Shown: piece by piece, positions 45,641 to 55,839 of the stretch
Layout of the letters: every line of letters begins with the position of its first letter
How positions within the stretch are numbered: position 1 is the first letter of the stretch
Source: Acanthosepion lycidas
Taxonomy: Eukaryota; Mollusca; Cephalopoda; Sepiida; Sepiidae
Assembly: GCA_963932145.1 (NCBI GenBank)
Contig: OZ010578.1
Span: 45,929,516-45,993,515 of the forward strand
Length of the DNA: 64,000 nt
Reading direction: 5' to 3'
Notes under the pieces: model-generated
Told to the model about the DNA's origin: nothing
The model's database searches: none
The model's input: only the letters and a program-made list of their open reading frames with translations
Translations under genes and position numbers: made by a program

Positions 45641-46350
45641 GCTTTTCTTAACGCTCTTTTGAGTGTATCAACAAATCTCTCCGCTTGCCCATTTGATCTT
45701 GGGTGATACGGCGGAAATTTGATATGTTTGATTTGAAAAATTTCGCAAAACTCTTGGAAGTCCGCTGATGTGAATTGCGTTCCATTATCTGTGACTAGAC
45801 AATCCACTACTCCAAACCGAGCAAACAGTTCGTGGAGGCAATTTATGGTAGTTTCGGAAGTAGGATTTTTGCAACGAAACACTTCCGGCCATTTACTATA
45901 ACTATCCACTATGATCAAATAGTAAAAACCATCTATTGGACCTGCATAATCTGCGTGTATTCTTGACCACGGACGATCTGTCACTGGCCATGGCTTATGG
46001 ATGATTGGCGGTGCTTTGGCTGCTAAGGAACAACCCTTGCATTTTTCCACTATCTGTGTAATGTCCTGGTCCATGTTTTGCCAATATACATAGCTTCGCA
46101 TTAGCGATTTCATTCTATTTTTTCCTGGATGGCCCATGTGGAAATCCTTTAGGATTCGCTTTTGTAATGTTTTGGGAATTACTACCCTTTCGTTATAAAG
46201 TAGCACATTATCGCATAAAGAAAAGCTGTCCGATATTTGCTTATTTTTTTCTGTTATTTTTGCTTTTGTTTCTTTTATGAATTCATTATTTATTGCTTCA
46301 TTTTTTATCTCTTGTAGTGTGACAGAGGTGGGGTTCGAACTGTACAGCAT
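45574..46350 (-). CDS. gypsy-1 integrase (zinc-binding + catalytic core)
   Basis: An open frame of 258 codons. Zinc-binding His/Cys motif at residues ~71-107 (HMGH ... CKGC), then a DD35E core with Asp134 in HADYAGP, Asp188 in TDNGTQF and Glu224 in NGQAER. It would insert the element's cDNA into the genome. The catalytic triad is intact, but the frame breaks right after the core and upstream domains are damaged, so the element is unlikely to be active. Chromovirus-type or K02A2.6-like gypsy lineages are possible; clade not resolved. Confidence 0.92.
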   Translation of the reverse strand: MLYSSNPTSVTLQEIKNEAINNEFIKETKAKITEKNKQISDSFSLCDNVLLYNERVVIPKTLQKRILKDFHMGHPGKNRMKSLMRSYVYWQNMDQDITQIVEKCKGCSLAAKAPPIIHKPWPVTDRPWSRIHADYAGPIDGFYYLIIVDSYSKWPEVFRCKNPTSETTINCLHELFARFGVVDCLVTDNGTQFTSADFQEFCEIFQIKHIKFPPYHPRSNGQAERFVDTLKRALRKAYDVPTEKNITKIFTGISNYAK

Positions 46351-46499
46351 AGTACTGCCCTGATATATTCTTCATGTCGTAAGGCTGCGATTACAGAGTC
46401 TTCCAATGGCTCTGTTTTCGTTGATATAAGTCTCGATAGACCACCCGCATGCCTGATTTTATTCGTTGGTAGATACTCCAATCTGAAATTGTAATTCAG

Positions 46500-47762
46500 T
46501 AGAATTGTACCCCCATTTAGCAACCTATTGGCAGTGTAAACCGGAAGACCTTCCTTCGAACCGAATATTGTTAATAACGGTTTGTGATCCGTCTGTAGAG
46601 TAAAAAATCTACCATAGATATATTTATGAAATCTTGTGACTGCGAAAATAATTCCCAGGGCTTCTTTCTCTATTTGTGATTAATTTTTCTCTGCAGGTAG
46701 TAGGGTTCTTGAAGCATGCGCGATGGGTTTTATTGTCCCATCCGGTATTTTATGCAGTATGCACGCCCCGACTCCATAGGCGATCGCGTCACTTGCTACT
46801 ATTATTTCTATTAGGTTGATGCAAAAATAATGTCGTTTTTTGACGTTCAACTTCAAGAGAAAAACGACATTATTTTTGTCAAACGTTTTCTGGCATTCAT
46901 CTATCCACTCCCAAACTTTTTCTTTTTTCAGCAGTTCGTTCAGTGGTGCGCAAAGTTTATGTATGTGAGAAATGAATTCCTCCTAATAATTCACTAAGCC
47001 TAGAAAACTTTGTAATTCTGCTATGTTTTTTTTGGAACTGGCATTTTTTTTATTGTCGTTACCCTTTCAGGGTTTGGTTGTCTTCCTTCTTGATCGATGA
47101 TATGGCCCAGGTATTTTATTTCCTTCATAAAAAATCGCACTTGTTTTCTTTTATCTTAAACCCATAGCTTTGTATTCTACTGAACACCTTTTGTACGTGA
47201 TTCCAATGTTGTTCAACACTTTCGCTATTTATCAATACGTCATCCAGGTATGCAATTGTGTACTCTAGTCCGGCAAGCATAGTATCCATTGTCTGTTGGA
47301 ATATAGCCGGCGCGACCTTAATCCCAAATGGTAATCTTTGGTATCTGTATAATCCTTTGTGTGTGTTTATGCACAGTAATTAGGAACTTTTCTCATCGAC
47401 TGGGATTTGTAGGTACGCATCACTTAAATCTATTTTTGAAAAAAATTTTCCGCCGTTTAATTTTGTGAATACTTCTTCTGGACTGGGTAGAGGATAGTGG
47501 TAGTCTTTTGTCGCTGGGTTCAAACCCGTTGAGAAATCAGCGCATACTCGAATCTCCCCTGATTTTTTTTTTTTTTTTTTTTTTTTTTTGACGTAAACCG
47601 TGGGTGCGGCCCATTGACTTTTTTTTCTACTTTTGTCAATATGCCGGTGTTTTCGAGTCTAGCCAATTCTTGATCTATTTTTTCTATTGAAGCAAACGGT
47701 ACGCTCCTTTTTTTCTTGAAGATAGGTTGAACGTTTTCTTTTATTTCTATATTTGCTGCCAT
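46500..47762 (-). pseudogene. gypsy-1 reverse transcriptase and RNase H, broken
   Basis: On the minus strand: the RT start 'KKRSVPFASIEKIDQELARLENTGIL', RT core fragments with YLDD near 47233-47253, 'LPFGIKVAPAIFQQTMDTML', and RNase H fragments 'FHKYIYGRFFTLQTDHKPLLTIFGSKEG' and 'NYNFRLEYLPTNKIRHAGGLSR'. Lesions: a 27-T run (47563-47589), several stops, and a MITE at 46811-46879. Confidence 0.9.
46811..46879. mobile_element. Palindromic mariner MITE, right end lost
   Basis: TTAGGTTGATGCAAAAATAA at a TA, then the palindrome to ATTATTTTTG. The final CACCAACCTAA is missing. It sits within the RT/RNase H region of gypsy-1. Confidence 0.9.
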
Positions 47763-47867
47763 TTTCTTACATCTTCCGAGACCTGCTGAAAATACTTCGG
47801 GGAAATTCTCTTTTAGTTTCTCTTTTAATTTATCTGCCTCGGTCGATAAACTTTTTACATTTTGGCA

Positions 47868-48524
47868 TTACGTACTTATTGGTAAATCCCAAAGTTCGAA
47901 TTTTTGCATCCAGTCTGTACCGAATAAGTTTTCTGTATTTCTTAGCACATACATTTTCAATTTTTTGGTCATTCCATTGAATGTCACATTTGTAATCACT
48001 TCACCCTCAAATTTTATTTTTCTCCCAGTTACCGATCTAGCAATTTTATCGGTTCTTAACATGGTAGGTTTGTTCAGTTTTCTCCATGTTTGTACGCTAA
48101 TAATAGTTAAGTCCGACCCGGAATCCAACTGTAGTCTGACTTTTCTGTTTTGCATTTCTACTTGCACGTATTTTCTTATGTTAGTCTCATCCGCTTGGTC
48201 AGTCTTCGTGATTCTTATTCTGCTTTTGCTTTCTCTTCTAGTCCAACAATGAGAACTTTTATGTCCTACTTTTTTGCATGATAGACAAGTTTTAAAACGA
48301 TAAGGACAGTCTTTATACCAATGCCAAGTCCCACAGCGATAGCATGGACTGGGTGGTAGTTTTTTCTGATATTGACTTTTTGAAGTAGAAAAATTTGTTT
48401 TACCTGTTTTTGAGGAGGAAAAATTGGTTTGGTTTGTTTGTGAGGAGGGAAAGTTGGTTTGTCTCCGTACTTTACGTATGTGCGCGATGCCAGCTTCTTC
48501 TATATCTTTTGAGTTTTTCTTCAC
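47868..48524 (-). CDS. gypsy-1 nucleocapsid zinc knuckles + aspartic protease
   Basis: Open for 218 codons. Two Cys/His knuckles at residues ~61-73 (CYRCGTWHWYKDC) and ~80-93 (CLSCKKVGHKSSHC), then a retropepsin-like segment with the DSGSD active site at ~134-138 and 'FGTDWM' near the end. Packages the RNA and processes the polyprotein. The start ATG is probably internal; upstream gag is in another frame because of a duplication. Confidence 0.9.
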   Translation of the reverse strand: MKKNSKDIEEAGIAHIRKVRRQTNFPSSQTNQTNFSSSKTGKTNFSTSKSQYQKKLPPSPCYRCGTWHWYKDCPYRFKTCLSCKKVGHKSSHCWTRRESKSRIRITKTDQADETNIRKYVQVEMQNRKVRLQLDSGSDLTIISVQTWRKLNKPTMLRTDKIARSVTGRKIKFEGEVITNVTFNGMTKKLKMYVLRNTENLFGTDWMQKFELWDLPIST

Positions 48525-48544
48525 ACTGATGCATCTCTGGCAGT

Positions 48545-49396
48545 CTAGTTCTTTTTATGTTGATTATAATTAGAAAATTTTGTTTTACCTGTTCTTGAGG
48601 CGGGAAAATCGGTTCGGTTTGTTTGTGAGGAGGGAAAATTTGTTTGGCTTCGTACTTTGCATATGTGTGCTATGCCAGCTTGTTCTATGTCTTTTGAGTC
48701 TTTCTTTACACTTATGTATCTCTGGCAGTCTTTGGCCAGTTTTTGAAGTGTCAAATCTTGTTCACTCTCCAATTTAGTAAGGATTCTGCGTCTAATTTCC
48801 CCGTCTTTGGTTGAAACCAGGCCTTGGACGTATATTAAACATTTGAAATTGTCCTGGCTGAGTTCCGATAACTTGAAATCATCACAATATTTGTTTACAA
48901 TAGAAGTGAAAATTATGTAATCTTCGCTCTCCTTTTTTGTTAGATTCAGACATTTCCATCTTTTGTGGAATACTGAGATATTAGGGCTGAAAAGTTCTGT
49001 TAACAGTTTTATAGCTTCTTTGAAAGTTAACTCATTTGTTTTCCTCGGTAGGATATAATCTACGAATTTGGTATATTCGCATGTGCCTAATTTTCTTAGT
49101 AGTAGTCGTACTTTTCTTGCGTCTGACCAATTTCTGCAGTCAAATTCATATAGATCTTCGTACCTTCGGAAGTAAGTTACAAAGGTTTTGTCTTCGTCGG
49201 GTGCATACGTGAAATCTTCGATAGTGCTCCAAATAGCGTCTTGTGAGAGAACGGTTTAATTTTCGGAATTTTGCCCTTTATTTGACATTACACGTAGCAA
49301 TAATTCTTGTAATTCAAGATGTCGCTGTTCATTTTTCTGTTGCTGTTCAAATTGGATTTTCATAAGTTCCACAATGGTTGACTTAAAATCTTCCAT
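48545..49396 (-). pseudogene. gypsy-1 gag
   Basis: Start ATG at 49396 ('MEDFKSTIVELMKIQFEQQQ'), capsid-like sequence including 'WSTIEDFTYAPDEDKTFVTYF', 'WKCLNLTKKESEDYIIF' and 'ILTKLESEQDLTLQKLAKDCQRYISV'. An in-frame TAA lies about 46 codons from the start (near 49257). The C-terminal ~185 bp is duplicated in tandem with the start of the next ORF. Confidence 0.85.
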
Positions 49397-49778
49397 GTTA
49401 ACGTAATTTTGTGTAAGTATTTTCCTTTAGTGTAGCCTGATATTCTGGAACCTGTGTACGCCAAAAAAAAATTCCCTGTGTAGAACTTGTGTCTTTGTTA
49501 CCACAGTAAAGTTGATGTCCAAAAAAAAATTCCTTTTTTTTTTATATGTTCGCGTAAAACTTGTTTTTTTAGAAATCTTTACGTAGAACTTGTTTCTTCA
49601 GTTTTCTCGTCGACATTGTCATGTGCGACAGATAGCAAAAAAGATGTCCTCTGCGTAGAGAGTTGTTTTCTTGGGTTACCTCGTCGCCACTTGTTATGAG
49701 CGACGGATAGCAAAAAAAGGCATGTCCTCCGCGTAGAGAGTTCGTTTTTTGTTTTTTTAGGGTTTCCTCGTCGCCACT
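49397..49778 (-). promoter_or_regulatory. gypsy-1 leader with PBS-like repeats
   Basis: Next to the 5' LTR, the minus strand reads AGTGGCGACGAGGAAACC, a plausible primer-binding site. An ~80-bp unit containing GCGACGAGG, AACTCTCTACGC and TTTGCTATCC(G)TCGC recurs two to three times between 49600 and 49778. Confidence 0.7.
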
Positions 49779-50055
49779 TGTTATGGTCCAAGTTCCTTGT
49801 ACCACGGTGATGTTCCAAGGTTAGAACCAATGAAAGAATAACACGAACACAGGTATGAAATACAAAGATATATTACAACAGAAATATAATACAAAGAAGT
49901 AGAAGTATTAGGAATGACTATCAGATTTGGTTAGAGTGAACTATGTTGTCTCGACAAGTATCACTATTCCAATGTCCTTACAATATGCTCATACCTCTTG
50001 AGAGGCGCAGTATTTATAATGTCAGGAATAGTCCATTATTATTATGGCTAAGTTC

Positions 50056-50060
<5 letters not shown>
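49779..50060 (-). repeat. gypsy-1 5' LTR
   Basis: TGTTATGG to CCCATA, running into (TA)n. Matches the other LTR over its length apart from one ~30-bp indel and scattered differences, so the insertion is not brand new. Confidence 0.9.

Positions 50061-50126
<66 letters not shown>
50057..50126. repeat. (TA)n microsatellite
   Basis: About 34 TA units; the gypsy-1 insertion edge lies in it. Confidence 0.95.
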
Positions 50127-50128
<2 letters not shown>

Positions 50129-50633
50129 CTGATGATCGCAAAAGCGTTGAAACCCAAGGTCACAAACTCATATCCATACAACTTATTACTATTATATATA
50201 TATTGGCTTTTCAATTAAAACAAAATAAATAATAAAATATATGTATTTTTCCTCGGCTTCTTCTTTAAATAATTTTATAATATTTTAAAATTAATACAGG
50301 TTAAATTTAAAATTGGTAATTTTTAATTTTCAATTTTATAGCTAAATTTAATATTAATTAGTTAAAATGATTTCTATTTTAGTCTAACCCTAACATTAAA
50401 GCATTAATAATTATAACCAAAGTTCGTTGTCAAGTTTTTTTGAATTCTCATATACTTGTATTTTGATTGGTAATTGCAGCTTATGTAACAGTGTTTCCCC
50501 TCTCGAGGGGTGTTTCGTCGATTTGAACCTTTTAAAACCCTTTATTCTACATTTAGCACCATCACTTGATAAGACACCAGAAGTGTTGAAACAAAATGGC
50601 TATTTTTGTAAAGATGTTTATCATTATATATTT

Positions 50634-50636
<3 letters not shown>
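50127..50636. other. Sequence with CTGATGA...GAAAC-type motifs
   Basis: CTGATGATCGCAAAAGCGTT followed by GAAAC at 50129-50154, and a degenerate CTTGATAAGACACC...GTGTTGAAAC near 50566-50593. Both resemble stem-II regions near Penelope or LINE 3' ends. Otherwise AT-rich, unassigned. Confidence 0.4.

Positions 50637-50681
<45 letters not shown>
50637..50681. repeat. (TA)n microsatellite
   Basis: TA run. Confidence 0.95.
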
Positions 50682-50684
<3 letters not shown>

Positions 50685-50734
50685 TTAAGGAATGCTATAT
50701 TTAAGGGTTAAAGTGCTTAATATCAGGGACAGAG

Positions 50735-51623
50735 CGTACGTAAATACTAAAATAGACTTTGAAGTCAAAACCCAGTGCTGACAGTCTGTTTCATGTTTAA
50801 ACGCCTTCGTCAGACCATATTATAATACAGAAGGATAAGGTGAGAGTTTAAGTTTCGAATGTTAAGTGTAAGAGTCTTGGTGCATATGTGTGCATGTGAG
50901 AGAGAGAGGGGAGGTGGTCGGGAAGAATCCAGAAGAAAGTAAATATGTATGAATGGGCGCATGGGCGCATCCCCGAGTGGTTAGAACGTTCAATTTCTGA
51001 CCCAGGTTTGGTCTTACCACGGTTGATTTTTCAGGTCTGGAGGAGGTGATCCCAGCGTGCGGCACCTTTGGAAAGTGCCTGAAAACCATACGACGGTTGA
51101 CCCAAGTCTTCTGAGTGAACCCTTGACGGAACTCTTGGGGGCCTTCGATAACTGTGCTAGAAGGAAGTCACAAGTCGTTGTGACCGATTGTTTGAGTGTG
51201 CTGGCCTAGATAACATGCTCTCTCCCAGAAACTGTAACTAAGGTCTGCTGAGCATAGTCACAGTATAAACCACTGTGGCTCTGTGAGTGATGAACAGACA
51301 CAAATGTGCCTGAGCGAGCGTCTCCAATACGGATTAGCTAGCCGCCATAATAAACGGGTATCCTCAAATACGAGTGGCCAGCTATTATTTATTATGTATC
51401 CATGCATCCAAATGTTGTTGTTGTTGTAGTAGTACTATTAGCCGCCTGTTTAACAATGTGGGTGCAGGAAAGTATGTATGTTTCGAAATGTAGCAACGGA
51501 CTGTTTCAAAGGTGGTTAAAAAAAGTATGTATGTTTATAAATGTATCAGGACGGTGACCTGATTATTGTGTTTAAACATGAAACAGACTTTTACCGCTGG
51601 GTGTTGACCACAATGTCTACTTT

Positions 51624-51627
<4 letters not shown>
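50735..51627. mobile_element. Terminal-inverted-repeat element (GAAACAGACTG family) carrying SINE-B
   Basis: Left TIR ~50735-50808 (CAGTCTGTTTCATGTTTAAA) and right TIR ~51553-51627 (TTTAAACATGAAACAGACTT) are imperfect reverse complements over ~70 bp and share sequence with the interior-less hairpin at 5236-5372. The interior has no transposase and contains SINE-B. Confidence 0.75.
50948..51385 (+). mobile_element. SINE-B, most complete copy
   Basis: Starts GCGCATCCCCGAGTGGTTAG (tRNA-like A-box region), then ACCACGGTTGATTTTTCAGG, GGAAAGTGCCTGAAAACC, CAGAAACTGTAACTAAGGTC and GATTAGCTAGCCGCC. Relatives: 11440 (minus), 55030+55734 (plus) and 56995 (minus). Confidence 0.75.

Positions 51628-51628
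<1 letters not shown>

Positions 51629-51692
<64 letters not shown>
51629..51692. repeat. (CA)n(TA)n compound microsatellite
   Basis: CA repeats then TA repeats. Confidence 0.95.
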
Positions 51693-51695
<3 letters not shown>

Positions 51696-51699
51696 TTTT

Positions 51700-51860
51700 T
51701 TGTAGAGCACATAGCGATTACACTGATCTCACACATGTGCCAAGGAATAGCAATTTGATCTTAAGAAGAGCACACAGATACTACACTGATCCTGACCAGG
51801 AAACGACATCTTGATTCAACTCATAGCACAGTTACTACACTGATCCTAGGAAGAAGTAAT
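51700..51860. repeat. Degenerate ~60-bp tandem repeat, three units
   Basis: AGAGCACA-AG-ACTACACTGATC recurs near 51706, 51766 and 51823. Confidence 0.5.
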
Positions 51861-53441
51861 TATCCTCACGTAAAGAAGCACGTCATTTTTTGACAGGTAC
51901 AATGCTAGTGTATGCAATGCATTTTTAAAAAAATTGTGATAAAATAAATGATCATTCTTGAAGAAAATGAAAAGAAAAAAAAAGAAATAAAAGTAGAATA
52001 CAAAAAAGATGTCCAGAAAAAGAGGAAAAACGAAAATAAAAGAATTGTTAGAATATTATTACTGCAATGCATACACAGTGTCTATCAGATAATGATAGTG
52101 GGGTCTGCACTTGAACATTTAGATTAACACTATGAATCTAACATTGGGATAACTGGACTTGACGATAAACCTGGCACCACACTGAAGAGAAGATATATCA
52201 CAAAATGCACGTATTACATACAGCAAATTCTTTGGAATGGATCCCCAGACTAAATGTCAAACACGACTTGCGAATTAACATATCGAATATTAAACCTGAC
52301 ATTGTGAATCTTATGGCAAGAAGACTGCATCATCCATTGCACAGCTATAGGAAAATATAATCATTGCACGCAGACTACGACTATATACACTAAAGACCAA
52401 AAGTTTGACGTTCATTGGGAATTAAACTGTCGAACGAGACACTTCATATTTTTATTTAAGGCTGAAATTTTTGTGCTCCTTTCTTATAAATTATTTTGTT
52501 GACGTCATCTAGTAGTAATTAGCAGAAGTTCTTTTGCAAACAAGTGGGGTTATCCTACACTCTGATCTGATCGCAATCACTAACATTGATTCGCTTATGA
52601 AATTGCCTCCGAAAATGTCCAGGCGAGGTCGAAAAAATAAATCTACACTTGCTCTAGTAGTAAATAACATAGATTGTTCAGAGTGGGTATATATCGAGAA
52701 GTTTAGAATATTTTCCCCGCATTTTCTGTTGTTTTGCTGGTGACTGGTCGCCCTGAACTTATAGTGGGTTATCAGTTATAGTGAAGTGTAAGAGTGTTGA
52801 AACAGAAAGAAAATCAAATTTTAAAGTGAAACAACAAATTTATATACATATAAATCAATTAAGGTCTCTACAAATAAAATTAATGTATTTTGTTTGATAC
52901 AAGGTCGTCAAAATATTCGTAGTAGTCCTTGCAAGAATGAGTTTATATGTACGTAGGCAGGAACATATGTGTGGATGTATGTATGCAAGTATGAGCGTTA
53001 TCGTAGGGTAAGAATGTCTTTGAAATAATCGCTCAGTCTTAAAATGTTCCGTTCGTTTAAAAGAGGTGAGGGAGAAAAGTAGAGATAATAATAACGATCG
53101 CTTGACGTTTGTCAAGAGATGTGTTAATACGCTCGTCTCCTCTCTGGTGACAGGCGAACTTTCCCGTCTTTTATTTTGTTTGTGGGGCTTGAAAAGGTCA
53201 TTTGGGAATTCACTCCCGGATATGGTTCGAGCCTTTCCATTAGACGACGAATAAACTTCGCGTCGGCTCGCGAAAAGGTCCGTAAAAGAATTTGTTTCTT
53301 AAAGATTATTTGAATTTTGTTTTTAAATGTTTCCTAGTTTTCTATTGCCCGAAAAACATTTCGCATCAAGGTGTGTAATTTCACGAGTTTTGTTTTGGAT
53401 TCGCTTTTGCGTGCGTGTTAAGCAAAGTTTGTAAATTCGTG
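51861..53441. other. Unassigned DNA
   Basis: No recognised family. The stretch 53060-53290 is richer in CpG and carries a 62-codon plus ORF (53066-53254) without motif or splice support. Confidence 0.4.
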
Positions 53442-53527
53442 ATTGAAAATTCAAATGCAAAGCACTGACTTTGTTAGAAATTAAAAAATTTCTAACAAAG
53501 TCAGTGCTTTGCATTTGAATTTTCAAT
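53442..53527. repeat. Perfect hairpin, 41-bp arms, 4-nt loop
   Basis: Left arm 53442-53482 and right arm 53487-53527 are exact reverse complements (inner GACTTTGTTAGAAATT / AATTTCTAACAAAGTC) around AAAA. Confidence 0.97.
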
Positions 53528-54416
53528 CTAGATCTTGTTTTATTCACTACAAACTCTCATGATCTTGAACTGACACTCGATTAGGATTGAAATGCGTATT
53601 CCAATCAAAGACCATTTTGAAGGTTTCGACAGCAAACTTGCTAAGATTCATGCAAAATTTGATCTAGTCATATTGCTAGAGTCTGCCAGCTATTTTAAAG
53701 CTCACATGGCCGTTCCAACAATATATTACAAAATACTGCATAATTTTTAAGCACAACTAAGTAATACAAAGCCTTTTGGCTGATTGTGTCGGTAGATTTG
53801 ATACCAATGAGTATTAGATGCATATGCATATCTGTTGAACAGTTAAAATCACATCACGTACAGTCCGATATCTTTTGGTATTTTTGTTTTCCTTGCTAGG
53901 CAAACATGGCTGACAGAGAATGGACCCAAAATAAATATATTGCCGTCAAGGAAATAACATCAATAGCAGAGACAACTGACACGTTAGTGTTTGGAGAAGC
54001 TTTCACGAAAATTAGCTTTGAGGATTAGGTAGAAAATAAAACAAGTCTTGTTGTTTTTTCATGTGAAAGGTAGCCATTACATAGATTATATAGTAAACTA
54101 ATTTCGCCATACAGGTCAAAATTATAGCAGATATGAAATTGATATTTTGATAAGCCCCTACTTAAATAATAGGGATAAAATAAATGAAACATTCTTGAAA
54201 AACGAAGATAATTTAGTAATGGGATAGAAAACACATTGAAGCTTCTTCAAACAAGAGAATAAAAATAAATATACAAACGATTTCGTACAATTAGCAGAAA
54301 ATACAAGAGTGGTGAGTGAAGGTGTGTATGTAGTGATAGGAAGATCTGATGAAAGATGATGAGAGGTTTACATTCATGAAGAGTTCTTTATTGGTTCATC
54401 CGGTAGAATTATTAAA
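53528..54416. other. Unassigned DNA
   Basis: No gene or repeat family recognised. Confidence 0.35.
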
Positions 54417-54418
54417 TA

Positions 54419-54521
54419 TTAGGTTGGTGCAAAAATAATGACGTAATAATGTCGTTTTTTGACGTTAAAAAATACGTCAAAAAACGACATTATTACGTCA
54501 TTATTTTTTGCACCAACCTAA
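54419..54521. mobile_element. Palindromic mariner MITE, 103 bp
   Basis: TTAGGTTGGTGCAAAAATAA to mirror, with TA on both sides. Contains the extra inner segment TGACGTAATAATGTCG that also marks the copy at 60488. Confidence 0.95.
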
Positions 54522-54892
54522 TATGTCTGTGTATAGTCAAGTAAGCTTCGTGTATTGTATGCTGTGTACTTTCTACTTACATTATTTACATTGTCCCGAC
54601 TATTGTCCTCATCTTTATTGTCATATTCACGACGTTTCGGCCGTTGTGCGCTCCGGCCCTTTTCAGGTGATATACGTTGGAATTTCGGATCGAACCCTTT
54701 ATTTCATTCACTGAAAATAAGGACAATAGTCCGAATAATTTAAAAAGTGTAAATAGTTATAATACCTCATCTCAAAAATATAGACAGTTCTGTTGTGTTC
54801 AGTGCAACATGAGTTTTTCTGGGGACCAAAAACCACCCACCGTCCAGAGGAAAACAAGATAATTGCTTTCCTTGTGGGAAGTGGAAGAAGTA

Positions 54893-54985
54893 GCCTTTTC
54901 TTCTTCTTTTTATTAATTTCACCCCAAGACACAAGGCGTTACTGATTGTAATAGAATAAGAAAAATAAAACTTTATTAAAGTTCG
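54893..54985 (-). mobile_element. LINE-A 3' terminal fragment
   Basis: TTAATTTCACCCCAAGACAC is the family's reversed 3' end. Short. Confidence 0.5.
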
Positions 54986-55029
54986 AGAACAATAAAAGAA
55001 GAGAAATCACATACTGTGATATACTCTTT

Positions 55030-55471
55030 GGTAAACAAGCATTGTCTCCCAGAAACTGTAACTAAGGTCTGCTTAATATAGTTGCAGTTGTTGTGGCTCT
55101 TAAACTAAACCGGATATTGACTGCTTGACGACCCAAGGCAGAATGCGAAAAGGCGTCTCTGTGTATCATGGCCCAACGCATGTTTTCGGTATTAAATGAT
55201 AAAATGAACTTTATATATTGACCGGTAGAAATAACTCCTGCTAAAAGACACAGACTGTGATTTGGAGACGATATGATGGGTATAAATTCCTTGATTCAAC
55301 GCCACAGAAGGCAGAGGGAGAGAGACCCGGCTGAGATGTCGACACGCAGAGGTTGGTCAAGAACGCTACAGGCAGACTGAGACTGAACCCGATACTTTTC
55401 AACTTTCATTTTTCGCCGCTGCCGTTTTCACAAAGCATCAGCCGACAGCCAAGACCAACATTCTTTCTTTC

Positions 55472-55505
<34 letters not shown>

Positions 55506-55830
55506 CCACTCTGTTGTCTTTTACAACAGCAACAAGTAGTATGCTGGCTTTGTATATATGTAAATAAATTATACATTTATTTACCCAAATACGATGTGTT
55601 CCTTTTTCTTTAAATTTGCGTTTGCTGAGGCGAAGAAGAAATTAACCTCTTCAACAGAAACAACAACAGCGACAAGTTCTGCCTTCCAGGTTACTCATTC
55701 TTCGTTTCCGCAACACAATATAAACAACAGTTAGGCTCTGTGAGTGTTGAAGAAACACAAACATAACGATTAGCTAGCTTCCCTAGTAGACTCTATAGAC
55801 TCCGGAAACTGACGGATGTCAACTATTCCT
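55030..55830 (+). mobile_element. SINE-B copy split by a solo LTR
   Basis: The left part (CAGAAACTGTAACTAAGGTC to GGCTCT, ending 55100) and right part (GGCTCTGTGAGTGTTG from 55734 to GATTAGCTAGC near 55785) join into continuous SINE-B once the intervening 633 bp is removed. Confidence 0.8.
55101..55733. mobile_element. Probable solo LTR, 633 bp
   Basis: Flanked by a perfect 6-bp duplication GGCTCT (55095-55100 and 55734-55739) inside SINE-B. Starts TAAACT, ends CAGTTA, contains a TATA-like GGTATAAATTCC (~55280), a (CTTT)n tract (55462-55502) and AAATAAATT. No coding sequence. Its parent element is unknown. Confidence 0.7.
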
Positions 55831-55839
55831 TGTCTGAAT

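Noticed and set aside
53066..53254. Host exon suggested by a CpG-richer 62-codon ORF
   Set aside because: No recognisable motif, no convincing splice sites and no adjacent exons.
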